Source: Chelydra serpentina (lineage: Eukaryota > Chordata > Testudines > Chelydridae). From it: 64,000 bases of DNA. Where the stretch lies: contig JBAIAC010000057.1 in the NCBI GenBank assembly GCA_037349315.1, forward strand, positions 1,798,001 to 1,862,000, written 5' to 3'. This document shows positions 24,718 to 36,988 of the stretch, in pieces; position 1 is the first letter of the stretch; each line of letters begins with the position of its first letter. The position numbers and the translations under genes are program-made. The notes beneath the pieces were generated by a model. That model ran no database searches. It was given only the letters and a program-made list of their open reading frames with translations, and was not told where the DNA came from.

Positions 24718-24742
24718 AATAAAAAATTTCTAGGAAAAAAAA
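24718..24742 (+). terminator. GRIK3: Candidate distal poly(A) signal 2
   Basis: AATAAA at 24718-24723 is followed by TTTCTAGGAAAAAAAAG and then a GT-rich stretch. This is the best-formed polyadenylation context in the window downstream of GRIK3. Confidence 0.5.
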
Positions 24743-25108
24743 GTTTGTGCCTGTTTCTATTAAAGGTGCCTCTTTAGCCTTGCTGGAATCTGTGTCTTAA
24801 AAGCAACTACGTTGTTTAATGCCTTCCCTAATTGATTCCCCTTCTAGACAGATAGTTCTCCCTCCTCTCTTCTCCCCCATCCCAGTTAAAAACCCTGTAA
24901 CAAACAAACAAACAAAAAGAAAACCCACCCCAAGCAGAGTTTTTAGCCCAAAGGGTAAAATCCACAGCACGAGAAGACACGCCTGGCAACTTCTGCAGCT
25001 TAGTGTCCCCATCAATACGGAGAGTTGTCATTTAATGCCCGTTGGGAAACCACCCAGGCCTTCTCCACTAATGCACAGGCCACGTGTGGGCAGGTTCAGG
25101 ATGCAGAG

Positions 25109-25400
25109 TTGAGCTGGTCAAAATATTTTCCTAAAAAAAAAATTAAAATTTTTTTGGACAAAAAATGGCTTTTTTACCCTGAAATGAAAATTTCAGTGGC
25201 ACATTTTCATTTCAGCCATATTTTTCTGAATGTTTTCAATAAAACCCCCACATCAACACTTTTCTCTCTCTCCTTTTTCTCTCCATTTTCCAAGAAGGAA
25301 AAGAAGGAGGTTGACAGAGGGGAAACTGAAAACAGTTTTTTCTTTTTTCCTGCAGTTTTTGTTTCATTAATAATCAAGAAAAAAAAATCAGCAAAAAGTT
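25109..25400. repeat. AT-rich dispersed repeat (GAGCTGGTCAAA type)
   Basis: It starts near GAGCTGGTCAAAATATTTTC and continues with AAATGAAAATTT-type blocks that recur in the AT-rich copies at about 38350-38655, 40440-40735, 44725-45060 and 54705-55035. Probably a decayed non-autonomous DNA transposon family. Ends are approximate. Confidence 0.5.
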
Positions 25401-26211
25401 TCCTCAAAAGAGGAACGTTTTGTATTTCTTTGGAAGTTTTCCAGCTGGCTCTGCTGCGCTGCTCTTTTATATCCGTATTTGTTAAGCGCGGGGCACTGTG
25501 CTTTGGACGCCGGAAGAAAGAAGCAGCAGCCACGGTCCCTGCCATAAAAAGCTTGAATTCAGCCCGTCAACGTTCCTTATGATTCTTCTTCAAGTTATCA
25601 AAGGGGTTTGTGTGCTGATGAAAAGCCTGGAGAACTGGTCAGCTAGGCCTGATCCCAAAACCCACTGCAGTCAATGGAAAGACTCCCACATTTGCCCTAT
25701 GGTTGCTGAGACATGAACTGGTGATGGGCATGGGACTTACCTGGTCTAACCCCCCTTCCTTAGAGAAAATTCTATGCCGGGAGGTAATAAAGTCCTGATG
25801 CTTCACAAGGAACTGCCTGTAAGCATTTTCTGCCTATATTACATAGCATTCAGGCTGAATCATTATGAACGGATGCTAGATTCACCGCGTCTAGGAAAGG
25901 CTCACAGATTCCCCGTGGGCTCCAAGTCTTAGAAAACCTCTGTTTACATCTTTCCCTCTTTGATGCGAGTCTAATGGCAATTAAAAATCTTATTAGCTTG
26001 ATAAAAGCTTAAAGGACTCAAAAGGCCAATGTTTATTAGTATGAACTCTTTACAGTTCTGCTTTATTATATTAAACCAGGGAACTTAGATGTCGGCATTT
26101 AAGGGGGAAAATTCTACTCTCATATCTGTACCTTGCATCTCAGTTCTGACATTTTGAGTGAAATGTGCCACAGGAAGCCCTGCATGTGTAGGCTGAGGAG
26201 AATATTGGAGG

Positions 26212-26335
26212 TAGGGTGACCAGATGTCCCGATTTTATAGGGACAGTCCCGATTTTGGGATCTTTTTCTTCTATAGGCTCCTATTACCCCCCACCCCCTG
26301 TCCCGATTTTTCACACTTGCTGTCTGGTCACCCTA
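26212..26335. mobile_element. 124-bp hAT-type MITE with perfect 8-bp target duplication
   Basis: It starts TAGGGTGACCAGAT and ends TCTGGTCACCCTA, which are inverted repeats of at least 12 bp. ATTGGAGG flanks it on both sides (26204-26211 and 26336-26343). The interior has repeated GTCCCGATTTT units. Confidence 0.93.
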
Positions 26336-26379
26336 ATTGGAGGCAAGATTACTATCACTTCCATTAACCCCTAGAGGCT

Positions 26380-26645
26380 CCAACTGAGATCTGAGCCCCA
26401 TTGTACAAGGCACTTCACAAACACATAGTGGGAGACAGTCCCTGCCCCCAAAAAGCCGACAGTCTAAAGAGAAAAGACAAACAAAAGGGTATGCAAAAAA
26501 ATTACCCCAATTTACGGATGGGTAAACTGAGGCACAGAGCGAGTCAGTCAGTCAAAGTTAGTTGGGGCATAAATGCAGCAAAGGCAGCAGTGGAATCCAG
26601 GCCTCCTGAGGCCCCGTCCAGTGCTTTAACTACAAGGCCATTCTT
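26380..26645 (-). mobile_element. Nearly complete CORE-SINE
   Basis: Read on the minus strand it has a tRNA-like head (from about 26645), with a B-box-like CCTGGATTCCAC, and a core ending GCCTCAGTTTACCC. Its 3' tail includes GGGGGCAGGGACTGTCTCCC and GTGCCTTGTACAATGGGGCT. It is the best-preserved copy of this family in the window. Confidence 0.75.
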
Positions 26646-26807
26646 CTCTCCTATGAAGGTCAGGCCCTAAGGGTCTCTCATTGCTCACATAAAATGAATG
26701 GCTGCATTTGAAAAGATAGGCCACAACATTGAGAAGTTCTTTGCGGAGACATTGCTCGGAGGAAGACTCCACTCTGTCAGGAGTAGAGGCCTGAGGGTAG
26801 GCACAGG

Positions 26808-26990
26808 GTCAAATTTTCAAAAGTACATAAGTGACTTGGGAGCCTAAGTCCCATTTTCAAATGTTATTTAGGTTCTCAGGAGGCCAAGGCTCACTGAAAG
26901 ACAAGGGGACTTGCCCAAGTGTGCCCTAGGTCCCTGTTGAAAATGGGATTTAGGCTGTTAAGTTGTTTACACCCCTTTGAAAATTTTACC
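26808..26990. mobile_element. Foldback element with about 50-bp arms
   Basis: The left arm begins GTCAAATTTTCAAAAG and contains GAGCCTAAGTCCCATTTTCA. The reverse complement of the right end begins GTAAAATTTTCAAAGG and contains CAGCCTAAATCCCATTTTCA. No target duplication was resolved. Confidence 0.7.
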
Positions 26991-28339
26991 TACAGTGATT
27001 TTCTTTAGGGAATAAGTTCAAAAATGTACACACACTGGGTTTTTTTAATGCATATGCATTAAAAAAAAACCCACAAAGCCTTCACTTATTATATGCTGGA
27101 AATGCACAAACAATTCCTTTCCATATTCATTATTTTTAAGGAGCACCGTCAGAAATTTCCATTCTCTCATTTCCATTCTCTTCCAGCACCTGGAAAACGG
27201 CAGCCTTGAAATTTGTGCCCAGAAGAGTGTGTCAGAGGATGGCGGAGATTCACTTTTATGTTCTGAACTCTGATCAACATGCGGAGAATCTGTCAAAAAA
27301 GGGAGAAAGCAGCAGATGTTTTTGCAAGGCTCCCGCTACATAACCTAGCACGAGCGTGGTGCGTACAACAGCTAAATCCACTCGCACATGGTGTAGGTTG
27401 CATCAAGGAAGAGGCTGTTTTCTCTTTACTACAAAAGCACAAGTCAGGCGAGGCCAGGCAGACCTTGTCTGAGCCAGCAATGCAAACTTATGTCTGCATT
27501 AATAATATGAAAAATTGCCAACATAAATCGTTAGTCGGAGGAGGCCTGTAACGACAGAGAGCAATTAACCTTATCATTCAATGAATCACCTTTCACTGAC
27601 CATGAACCTGCCACCTCAAAACTGCCAATCATGTCAGGCATGAATAATTACTCTGACAATAGATTTCACTCACAGAAAGGGAAAATCCATTACCTTTCAG
27701 TGTCAATTAGTCCCAGGGCGTGAGAGAGGGGGAACAAAGGAACAACAGGGGAGGGGGGGAAAGCTGCCCATCTACCCTTCCCACTTCCCTCTCTTCAATC
27801 AGGAAGCTCTGGAAATTCCTTCCAATGATCAGGGGAAGCAATTTTTTGTAATACCTATTTATTTATTTAAACAAAGACTCATTTTCGAATGTAGCAGCCA
27901 GATGTTTGTCTCTAGGTCTGGGTGGGTATTTTCCTCATGTTGAATCTCAGAAAATCTGATCCCACCTCACATCTCAGCCTGCATCACCTGTTCTGCCACT
28001 GCTCAGCATGTGCCATTATACCTGTGCAGGGCGAAAGGACAGCTGGATTTTCGGTCATTCTCTGCTGTCACATTACGTTTTGCCCCGTTCTTTCTTTCTT
28101 TTAAACTCTCTTCAGTTATGAAGGATTTGACCAAGCTCCGACTTACACAGCAGAACGTGCCTGGTTTTCTGGAAGACAGTCAAAACTTAGGGGGTAGGGT
28201 CAAAAATACAGTGAGGTTAGTTCATTTAAGAAGAGCATGTGAGAGGCATGGCAGAACGAGGTGGTTTATTACATTTAAATACAGATGGTAATAGATACAG
28301 TGCAAATATCTGTAAATATGCATAATAATTAAAGTATCT

Positions 28340-28565
28340 TTCTACTTGTACAATGCCTTACATTTGAGGCCCTACAGGGTAGTTTAATATTGTTGGGCTA
28401 AATTCATCTCTACTGTGAATTCACTGTCTTAATATTACACCAGGAGTTACTTTGGCCCATGGAGCATCTAACTCCAGTTTTAAAGAGGAGGAAATTCAGG
28501 CCCACGGTAGGTCGGTGGAAGAACTATAGGCTCCCAGGCCTTTGCGTTCAGCACTAGATAGCCTC
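28340..28565 (-). mobile_element. CORE-SINE/MIR-like element
   Basis: On the + strand it shows a decayed tail (TTGTACAATGCCTTACATTT), then a GAGGAGGAAATTCAGGCCCA core segment, then a head remnant with GTTCAGCACTAGATAGCCTC. Minus orientation. Confidence 0.55.
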
Positions 28566-31500
28566 CCTTCCTGCCGTGTTACCTGGAAGATGGTCAGTTT
28601 TGATCTGAAGAAGACCTGATTTGTCTGCAAGGGGATGGTAAATGAAAAGGGGAGGAACAATCAATGGACTCCTTACGGGAAAAGGAGCAAAAAGGGACAA
28701 ACTGGATGAATTTTCCCTTTAGTCACAGCTCTGCATCCCCGATGGGAGTTGCCCATGTGAGCCCAGACTTGGCCCGAAATGTCCAATGACTCAAAATTGT
28801 TAAGACCGAAACTCCAGGGAGCAGAATTTTGTTGGCCTGGACAAACCAGTTTGAATTAAATTAGAACAGAGCTCCACCTTTGCTAGAAACTCAACCTGAA
28901 TCCAAATCTGCTTGTGACATTTGTGAAAGTTTGGTGACATTTCCTTTTAACAAATTCTCCATCAGCCTCTGCACTGGATATTTTCAGCCAGAAGCTGAAA
29001 TATCAGACTTCTCAGGAGGCCAGACTTGTATATTTAAACACCTGTTTGTAACCAGATAGTGCTGGGAGTCCAGCCACAAAAGCTGTTCTAGCGACTGTCC
29101 CAGGTAGGTTTCTAGAACAAAGCAGTTCAGGCAGATGGCAAAACCCCAAAATGTTTGGATTCTTCCCGATGCAGAAAGCACCTGAAATAGCTAAGCCATA
29201 AACTCCTGGAAACTGTTCCCTGGGCCCCTCCTGCAGTTTAGCAGCATAAAGTATTTCTAGCTTTACAGTTAACTTCCCATTAACTCTTTGGCTAACCTGA
29301 ATGCCTGTCGCTAGTCCAAGTCCCTCTCTCAGTGAGTCCTTCCTTCCTTCCACCCCACATTTTCTCCCATCAGCTGTTCCCTGAACTCCCATCCATAGAA
29401 GGATATCTGGACTCTGAGGACGGAGCAGCCATCCTGGTTTTTACTTATTAACGTATTCCTAATGTCGAACTGTTCTTTCATCCGTGACAACCATTCTGGG
29501 AAGTCAGGGCCTGCTTTTCACAGCTCACCATGCACAGCCACTTCCTCGGCCCTGGAAGCAGCAACCTGTGAAATCCAGGATTCTCCAGCCAGAGTGTCAC
29601 GAATTCGATATTGGGTCAAATTTGATCCTTTTCGCTTTCGGGGGAAATTGTCTTTCGGTTTTGTGAAAGCCAGCCAGGAACCTGGAGGCCAGCCATGGCC
29701 CATCATTCAGTGCCAACCTGACGTCCAGCATCCCACCAGCTCCCTTCTCGGAGCTCTTCCCAGCCCAGTACAGGCTGCACACAAACAGGCTTTCCCAGGA
29801 CCCAATATTCAATCATAGGAATGTCTCAGGTTGAGGCAGCTCCTTTCATCCCGATGGCTCCCTGTGCACGCAGGTTCGTCCACTACTTAAACCATGCTGT
29901 CTCTGGATGGAAGCTGGGACCGCAGGCCAACAACTGGGGCACAGCAGAGCAGAATCTCTATGTCCAGTGGGATCTCCTTGGAGCTCTACATGCCACTACA
30001 GAACCACAGAAGGGCTAACTGGCTCACTGGACGTGTGTCCGGGCTGCTATTCTGGCCAGCTGCCATGAAAATGACCCTCTCTGGATGCACCATCATGGGT
30101 GTTGAAATTGTCCCCTACACAGAACACTAGCACAAGGCTTCTCTGAGTGTGCGTCCTTGTATTTACATGGTGCATTGTCTTTGTTCTGGCTCTGCCCAGG
30201 AGGGAATTTCATCCTTTCAGTGTATACCCACGGGGCCTCCAACCGTTCGAAAACTCATTGTCTAGACAGAGAGGACAGGAGCTCAGTTATTCACCTCTCC
30301 TCTGACAGCTTCTACACCATCAACTTCCTGAAGCATGCATGAACCCAGGGCCAAAATCAGCCTGCTGGCACTGGAAGGTGGGTTTCCAGAGCTGGGGCAC
30401 AGGCCTTCACACCCCCCACCCCTCTCTGGAGATCATCCCCTACTTTGTAATACGTTCTCTGACCCTAGCGGGGACTGGGAAGGCAGAAGGGACCCACCCC
30501 CAGGTCCTGCCCCCAAAACACACGCCATGCTGTTCAAAGGCAAAGCGAATGAAAGCGAGTTCTAATGAACAGGCTGGGGTTGGGGAAGGCAGCGGGATTC
30601 CATTCCCCATTCGCGAGAGGCTCAGCCTCAGCACCAGGGGGAGGTTTATGGGGTGTGATGGCTCATTTGAATTTCACGTCAGGCCCAGGACTGCACTGCC
30701 AGTGTGGGGATCTGCCGCATCAGGCTGCTCCAGGGAAGCAATCTCGCTAACGAGACATGAACGGAAGAAAATGGCTCCATCCCCATTCCTCACGGCCCCA
30801 GGAGGGTCCATTCTTGCACCCGTTGTTTACAGCATGAGTCATTCATTAATATTACATACACAGGAAGCAGTGGGTGGGATCTGACACCAGTATCTGCATG
30901 GGGAGGAGAGAGAAGGGGCGGGGGGAGGCGGGACTATGAAGACATGCTTAGGTGCCAGTGGCCACAGGGGTGTTGACTCTCCTCCTTGTTTCCAGCCACT
31001 GACTAGCATTAAGACAAGTTAAAAACACATTAAATATGTTCTTAATGTTACTCTTGGCCCTATGAGCAATGCTGTGGCCGCCCCCATGTATGTTCATGTG
31101 GGAAGGGTGGCCTGTCTGACACCAATGGGACAGGAGGTGGGTCCACAAGATAAGACATGGTCCAGACTATTAAAAAGTTTGGACCTGATGGATCTGAGGT
31201 GCTGAGCCCCCGTAGCTCCCATTGGAGGCATTAGTGTTTGCGCTCTCTGAAAACCAGACCTTTAAATGCGTAACTGTCTGCAGGGGAGTTTATATACAGC
31301 AGGCAATGCTTTAATAGCACTTAGGATAAAAGGTGTCAATGGGGCCATTTAGCATTCTCTGGAAATAAGGTGAAGCAAGATGTTAGTAAACAAGAATTCC
31401 TTTGGCAGCACTTGAGTAACATATGGGCTCCGTGCATAATGCGCCTTGAACTAGCTTTGGTTGGTTAGCAAAGTGACTTTGGGATACAACTGACATTGAA

Positions 31501-31714
31501 CAGCGGCAGCCAAGAAGTTCTGCACTAGAAGAAAAGCAATGCCAGCCTTGTGCTGACTTCTCTGCGTGGGGAATGAGGTGGAGCAAATATGCACTGTCCT
31601 CTGGGCACGAATAGAGAGAAGGGATCCTTCCCGAAGGAAGAGGCTTCTGTTTTCATTCTGACACCAACGGCTAAAGGGCTAGTTCACATCAATGTTTAAT
31701 AATAAAGAATAATG

Positions 31715-31960
31715 GTAAAAATGATACTTTGTATCTACCCAATGTCTTTCACCTCAGGTCTCAAGTTGCTTAGCGAATAGAAGTTAGTATTCATACTAGC
31801 CTTGTGAGGCAGACCAATCTTCCTACCCTAATTTTAGAGATGAGGACATTGAGATACTAAGAGGTTAAATGACTTGCTGAAGGGGGAATAGAAAATCAGT
31901 GGCAAAGGCAGGAGCAATCCTGATTTGTCGTCTCTTGGCTCTGTTCTCTGAACTATACTG
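31715..31960 (-). mobile_element. CORE-SINE/MIR-like element
   Basis: It contains TACTAGCCTTGTGAGGCAGA, GATGAGGACATTGAGATACT and GTTAAATGACTTGCTGAAGG, the usual tail-to-core order of these SINEs in minus orientation. Confidence 0.65.
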
Positions 31961-32981
31961 ACTTCATCTCTTGCAGAGAACACAGGAAGTTTTCTTTAGT
32001 TTCTATTTGGAGACAAACACCTTTCCAGCTTTTTGGAAAGAATGGGATTTTGCCAGGACAATAATTCTCTTAGGCTTTGTCTATCCTGGGGATTTGCCCT
32101 TTGACAGGGTGAACACCAGGCTAAAAGCACTATTCTAAAGACTGAAAGCACCTTATCAAAATAGGAACCAGACTTAATGGAACTGCGGCCTGGGATCTTG
32201 AGTGAACAGAGCTTGTACCCAGGGGTGTATAGTAGAGGTGCTGAGAGCCATTGAATCAAACTGTAAACCCTGGATATAATGGGAAACACTTCAAGCCAGA
32301 GGGTGCAGCAGCCCTCCCGGCACCCCTTGTTCCAGCACCTATGCTTGTAGTTCAGTGATCCTGGATGTGGCTTGGTGCAGATCCACAAAATACCACCTTG
32401 TGATAAATGATGCTTAATCATACTGGGATAGAGCCTCTAATTAGCAGGGTATGTGTCAAAGAATCAGCTTTGATTTGGCACCACAAGACTTGCACATTTC
32501 CCAAGTGGAGAACTCTATAGTTTGCTTGAGTGTGACCATACTGGCATTAGTTGTAATCGATTCTACCCTACTTGTCACCCCTTCAACGGTTCTGTGGACA
32601 TCAGCAGGGCCGTTTGCTCTGTGAGGTACAACTCACCGTGACTAAAGGCACCAGAAACCATCCCAAGTTGAGTGTGGCAGAACAGAGTCTTCAAGAAATG
32701 TGTTCCTCTTACATCACCTCTAGTCTCCCTTAACTGCACATCACCTAGCGCCGAGGGTCTTTCTGTGTACTTGGAATGAAAGATAGGGGCTACGGGACTC
32801 TACGTTCAGCCGCATCAGGATAGCTCTTAGCTGTTGCCATGTGAAACTCAAATGTATTTCTCTCCCCACACGTGGCTTTTCTTCACTGGTTATTACTGTA
32901 AATTACTGGTATCAGGAAAGCTGAAGTAATGCAGGTGAGCTACTGGACAACTGTATTCATGCTACGAGTTATTACTATTAT

Positions 32982-33804
32982 TGGTTTCAGTGTAGTAGCC
33001 GTGTTAGTCTGTGTCAGCAAAACGAAAATAAGAAAGAAAAACTTGTAGCACCTTAGAGACTAACAAATTTATTTCAGCATAAGCTTTCGTGGGTTAATAC
33101 CCACTTCATCGGATGCATGGAATGAAATATACAGTAGACAGATATTTATACAGTCAGAGAAACATGATAAGGTCGAGGTGCATAGACCAACCTTAAGAGG
33201 CTAATTAGTTGAGAGGAACCATAACAGCAGGGGAAGAAAAACCTTTGAAGTGATAAACAAGATGGTCACACAGGTGTGAATGAGGATCGTTAACTTAAGG
33301 GAAATAGATTCAATTAACGTAATGGCCGAGCCATTCCAAATCTCTATTTAATCCGGAGGCAATGCATTCTAGTTTGCATATCAATTCGAGTTCAATAGTT
33401 TCTCTTTGAAGTCTGCTTTTGGAGTTAGACTTGAGGATAGCAGTGTTGCGACAGATTGTCACTGAGTGATTAGGGAGGTTGAAGTGTTCTCCTACTGGTT
33501 TTTGAATGTTATGATTCCTGATGTCAGATTTATGTCCATTTATTCTTTTGCGTAGAGACTGTCCGGTTTGGCCAATGTACATGGCAGAGGGGCATTGCTG
33601 GCACATGATGGCATATATCACATTGGTAGATGTGCAGGTGAATGAGCCCCTGATGGTGTGGCGGATGTGATTAGGCCCTGTGATGGTATCACTTGAATCG
33701 ATATGTTGACAGAGTTGGCATCGGGCTTTGTTGAACCATTGCAAAACATTTGCTGCACTAAATTCCAAGCACACGCTGACTTTTTCTTTGACCTCAAGCA
33801 CCAA
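32982..33804 (-). mobile_element. Penelope-like element fragment with GIY-YIG endonuclease domain
   Basis: An open frame of 164 codons (33804 to 33310) encodes a CxxC segment (CQLC) and then a GIY-YIG-type nuclease core. The order is VIYAIMC, then AMYIGQTGQSLRKRINGHKS, then a histidine-containing EHFN…HSV segment, and near the end LQRETIELELICKLE. This domain is the hallmark of EN+ Penelope-like elements, where it makes the DNA nick that primes reverse transcription. The 3' tip (32982-33110) carries TAGTAGCCGTGTTAGTCTG and the CATAAGCTTTCGTGGG signature. The reverse transcriptase part upstream is absent, so the copy is 5'-truncated near 33.8 kb. The frame is free of stops and this is the youngest-looking PLE piece here. 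The apparent ATG at 33804 is not a real start. Confidence 0.88.
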
Positions 33805-33987
33805 TTGTCTTTATGGTCCCCCCCTCCCCCGCTTCCCCCATCTTCTGCAGACCTGAAGATCCATTTTTTTGTATTTCATTTGCAAAACTGCATGCTGCCA
33901 AGGCCAGTTATCCCATTACAATGTTCATTGCTCAGGGAAGTGTAGGCTCGTCCCTGTTACGATTTTATTTACTGTTTGTCTCACAAT

Positions 33988-34182
33988 CGCACCCAAGATC
34001 AGGGCCCCACTGAGCCAGGCTCTGAACAGCCACGTGGTAAGAGACAGTCGCTGTCCAAAAGATCTTACAGTCTAAACAGATCAGACACACCAAGGCTGGG
34101 AAGTGACTTGTCAAGGTCAGACAATGAGTCAGCGTCAGAGCTCAACTCCCAGCTCAGTGCTCTCTCCACTAGACCAGGCTTA
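33988..34182 (-). mobile_element. CORE-SINE/MIR-like element
   Basis: From left to right it shows the tail (CAGGGCCCCACTGAGCCAGG), a middle (GATCTTACAGTCTAAACAGA), a core (AAGTGACTTGTCAAGGTCAG) and the tRNA-like head (AGTGCTCTCTCCACTAGACC). Minus orientation. Confidence 0.7.
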
Positions 34183-35811
34183 GGAAACAGACAGTGAAAA
34201 TCCATCACTGCCCAAATCGTGCTCAGAGCATCCCAGAATATTTTGGGAGCAGAGCATGAGGCATCCAATACGCAAACACGACCTCAGACACCACAGTGGT
34301 GCAGGGGAATTCTTGTTTTCATTTTTTATTGCTGGTGCTATTATTCACCATCCTCGAGTTTGGAGTCATTTTCACCTTCCACATAGATAGAGCACGAACA
34401 GCAGCTGTGCAAACTCCCCCCACCCCCATCATCGGGAGATGAAGGGATCCCCACTCAGGATGACAGAGGAGTTCAATCCCGATGACCCAGCCAATTTTCT
34501 ACTTCTCTGCAGAGACCACCCACAAGGAACGGGGGAATTAATCCCCTTCTTCCTTTTTTTAATGACTCTATCACTTGCCCACTAGGTACCAGACATAGGA
34601 AGTGGGACACAGAGCTGTTGGCGGGTCATTTCAGGGCAGGGGTGTGAGAGTGACTGTCCGTGGGACATCATTTCTATCATCCAACCCAGCCTGCCCTGAG
34701 TCAGAGCTGGAAGCAGGCAACGAGCTAGAAGTGAGGGACTCTCTCTCCTCTCCTTAGCAGTCCCCTAAGCCCTGCACGCCCACAGCCACCACAGCTCTTG
34801 AGTTGGGGAACTATGGAAAATGTCGTCTGGGGAGAGTTTAATATTGTAGGAAGAGAGTTCTTTTTGTTGTGAGTATTTCAGCCATGTTGCTTTCCCTTTT
34901 TCTGGCCCAGCTGAAGTAGCACCGTGAGGCATAATTACAAGTGTTTAAAAAGCATTTATCATTATTTAAAAAAGGGGGGATTTGCAATGTTATTGTTTTG
35001 CTGCCGTTTCTATCATGGTATGTAAATGAGCCCCGGATTCCCTTCCACAGAACGGGCTGCGCAGCGATCCGAGTCCCAGCTAGAACATTCCTTGCCGGGC
35101 TCTCACTCTTGAGATTATCGCCTGCCAAAGGAGGACTGTAAATACATCGTCTTGAGCTACTCATGCCACACGCACTCCTGGTTAGCGGCTCACCTGCTCA
35201 GCATTGGTGGGCTGGCCGACCAGAGCCCCAATGCACTTGCTCCCACCCAGCGCACAGAACGAATTACACAGTCTGTGGCACGCAGCCTTTATGCTAAGGG
35301 GCTGCATTGCTATAAAAACACTCGTCCCGGTACAGCCTTTGGGTGGTCATGCAGCTGCAGCAGATAATTCAGTCAGAATTTCTTTGTAATTTAGCTTAAA
35401 GAACAGTCCTCTCTCTGTACTGTAAAATCCCTCACACACACTTTGCTTGGATTCTGTCTCTTTCCACAATTCACTTTTATGTACTGGGGTTTGTGGTTCC
35501 AAGCTGCCTTAAATGCCAGGTAGCCATGCAAGGTATGGTTACGATATGGCCCTGTATGTGCTCTCTGTCTCAGGCATCATGCTGTGCCTATCACCCTGGT
35601 ATCTGAGCATAGAGACGCTAGTCAGGGCTGAGGTGCAGACAGGAAGGCTTTGTTCTGGAACCAATGTTCACCCTCAAAGACTGCATCCCCCACCTGCTCC
35701 TCACAGCTTTTCTGCTGGGCTCTAGGATGTGACTAGCTCGATATACTGCTGAATTACAGGTGGGGGGACAGAGTAGGAACCCCAATAATTGGGAGCCTGG
35801 AATAGCAGCAG

Positions 35812-35932
35812 TAGGGTTGCCCATTTTGGTTGGCTGTATTCCTGGAGATTTAATCACATGACAATCTTTAATTAAAGATTCATCTTTAATTCCTGGAGAC
35901 CCCAGGCCAACCCTGGAGGCTTGGCAGCCCTA
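35812..35932. mobile_element. 121-bp hAT-type MITE
   Basis: It starts TAGGGTTGCC and ends GGCAGCCCTA, inverted repeats with one mismatch. The flanks are AGCAGCAG (35804-35811) and AGCAGAAG (35933-35940), an 8-bp duplication with one difference. The interior contains a nearly perfect TTTAATTAAA-centred palindrome. Confidence 0.85.
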
Positions 35933-36785
35933 AGCAGAAGGAGGGAAACTTCACAGCCAGCCCAGGATCAGGAATTCAGATGTATTTTAAAGAGGGCCCT
36001 TGCACCATGAAAAGAGCAAAAACAAAATCCCCAAACTCAGCCCCATCTTTGGCCACTTCCCCTTCATTCAGCTTACATTTTTAAATACCAAATCACCCAC
36101 AAACACGAGACCAAGCAAGCCAATCAGGACTTGCTGATACTAGCAGCCCCTTTCCTCAGCTTCTAGACCCCAGTCCCTCTTTCCCCTCTGAGAGCAGCTC
36201 AGCTCCTATTTATGGTTCTGAGCATAACCAGGCTCAGCTGCCCCTAATTTCAGACCAGCTGGGAAGTCTCTCCCTGAGCAGGCTGAGACCTTCTGCTAGG
36301 ATTGTCCCTAGAAGCCCCACAGACTGTTATTTAGCTAGGCCGGACATTGCTGGGAGGAGGGCTGCAGGGGGCATGGGAGGAGATGCTTGCCCTGTGAGGG
36401 AGCCTAGCCTGAGTTCCAAAGGACGCGTGACTTCACACTGTTCAGTATCTGGGTTTGTGCCTTTCCCAGCTTTGTGCAGCCTGGAATCTCCCCGCGGGAG
36501 AAGCTGCTGCATTTTCCCACATGAACAGTGCCCTCTGCCATGCCAGCAAGGTCCAGAGCTCTCCTACCTCTTAATCTGTACCCCTGGGTAATGCATATTC
36601 ATGGCATTGCCGCTTGTGCTGCTCCGTTCTCACGCCAGACCAGACAGCAAAGGGCTGCAGTGCCCGGTGGCTCCTGCAGACGATGATACCCCTAGAAGAC
36701 GGTATGTAGGCAAGGATCTCTTCATCGTCTCAGAGACGCTGCTGGAATGAAGAGTCCCTCTGGGGCTGGCCATGGCAGACTCTCT

Positions 36786-36988
36786 GGGTATGTCTACACT
36801 GCAATGAAACACCTGCAGCTGGCTCCAATCGGGCTCACAGGGCTATAAAACCCGGGAGGAGAGAGCGTCCCGGAGCCCAGCCCAGAGGTCTACACTACAA
36901 TGGTGTAGCCCCGCAGCCCGAGCGCCAAGAGCCTGAGCCAGCTGACTCAGGCCAGCCAGGGATGTTTTATTGCCGCGTAGACACACCC
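36786..36988. mobile_element. Non-autonomous DNA transposon with GTCTAC-type termini
   Basis: It starts GGGTATGTCTACACTGCAAT and ends GTAGACACACCC, so the terminal inverted repeats match over about 12 bp with one mismatch. A second GTCTACACTACAATGG lies at about 36890. The termini resemble those at 19425-19955. No clear target duplication. Confidence 0.75.

Larger units (their letters stand above)
18546..24742 (+). other. GRIK3: Probable long GRIK3 3' UTR
   Basis: No acceptor or coding exon follows the stop. AATAAA signals occur early (18898 and around 19006-19018), and two strong cassettes lie at 24602 and 24718. The second is followed by a GT-rich stretch (24742-24758) that fits a cleavage-downstream element. 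Long 3' UTRs are usual for brain-expressed receptor genes. Early alternative ends at about 18.9-19.1 kb are equally possible, so the far end is inferred. A DNA transposon (19425-19955), a palindromic MITE (23233-23319) and an A29 run (21968-21996) lie inside. Confidence 0.45.

Noticed and set aside
25025..25582. 185-codon frame rich in Phe, Lys and Ser
   Set aside because: It covers an AT-rich dispersed repeat. The composition explains the frame.
30339..30884. 181-codon frame in a GC-richer stretch
   Set aside because: No domain or transcript signals. Overlapping frames on both strands point to low stop density rather than a gene.
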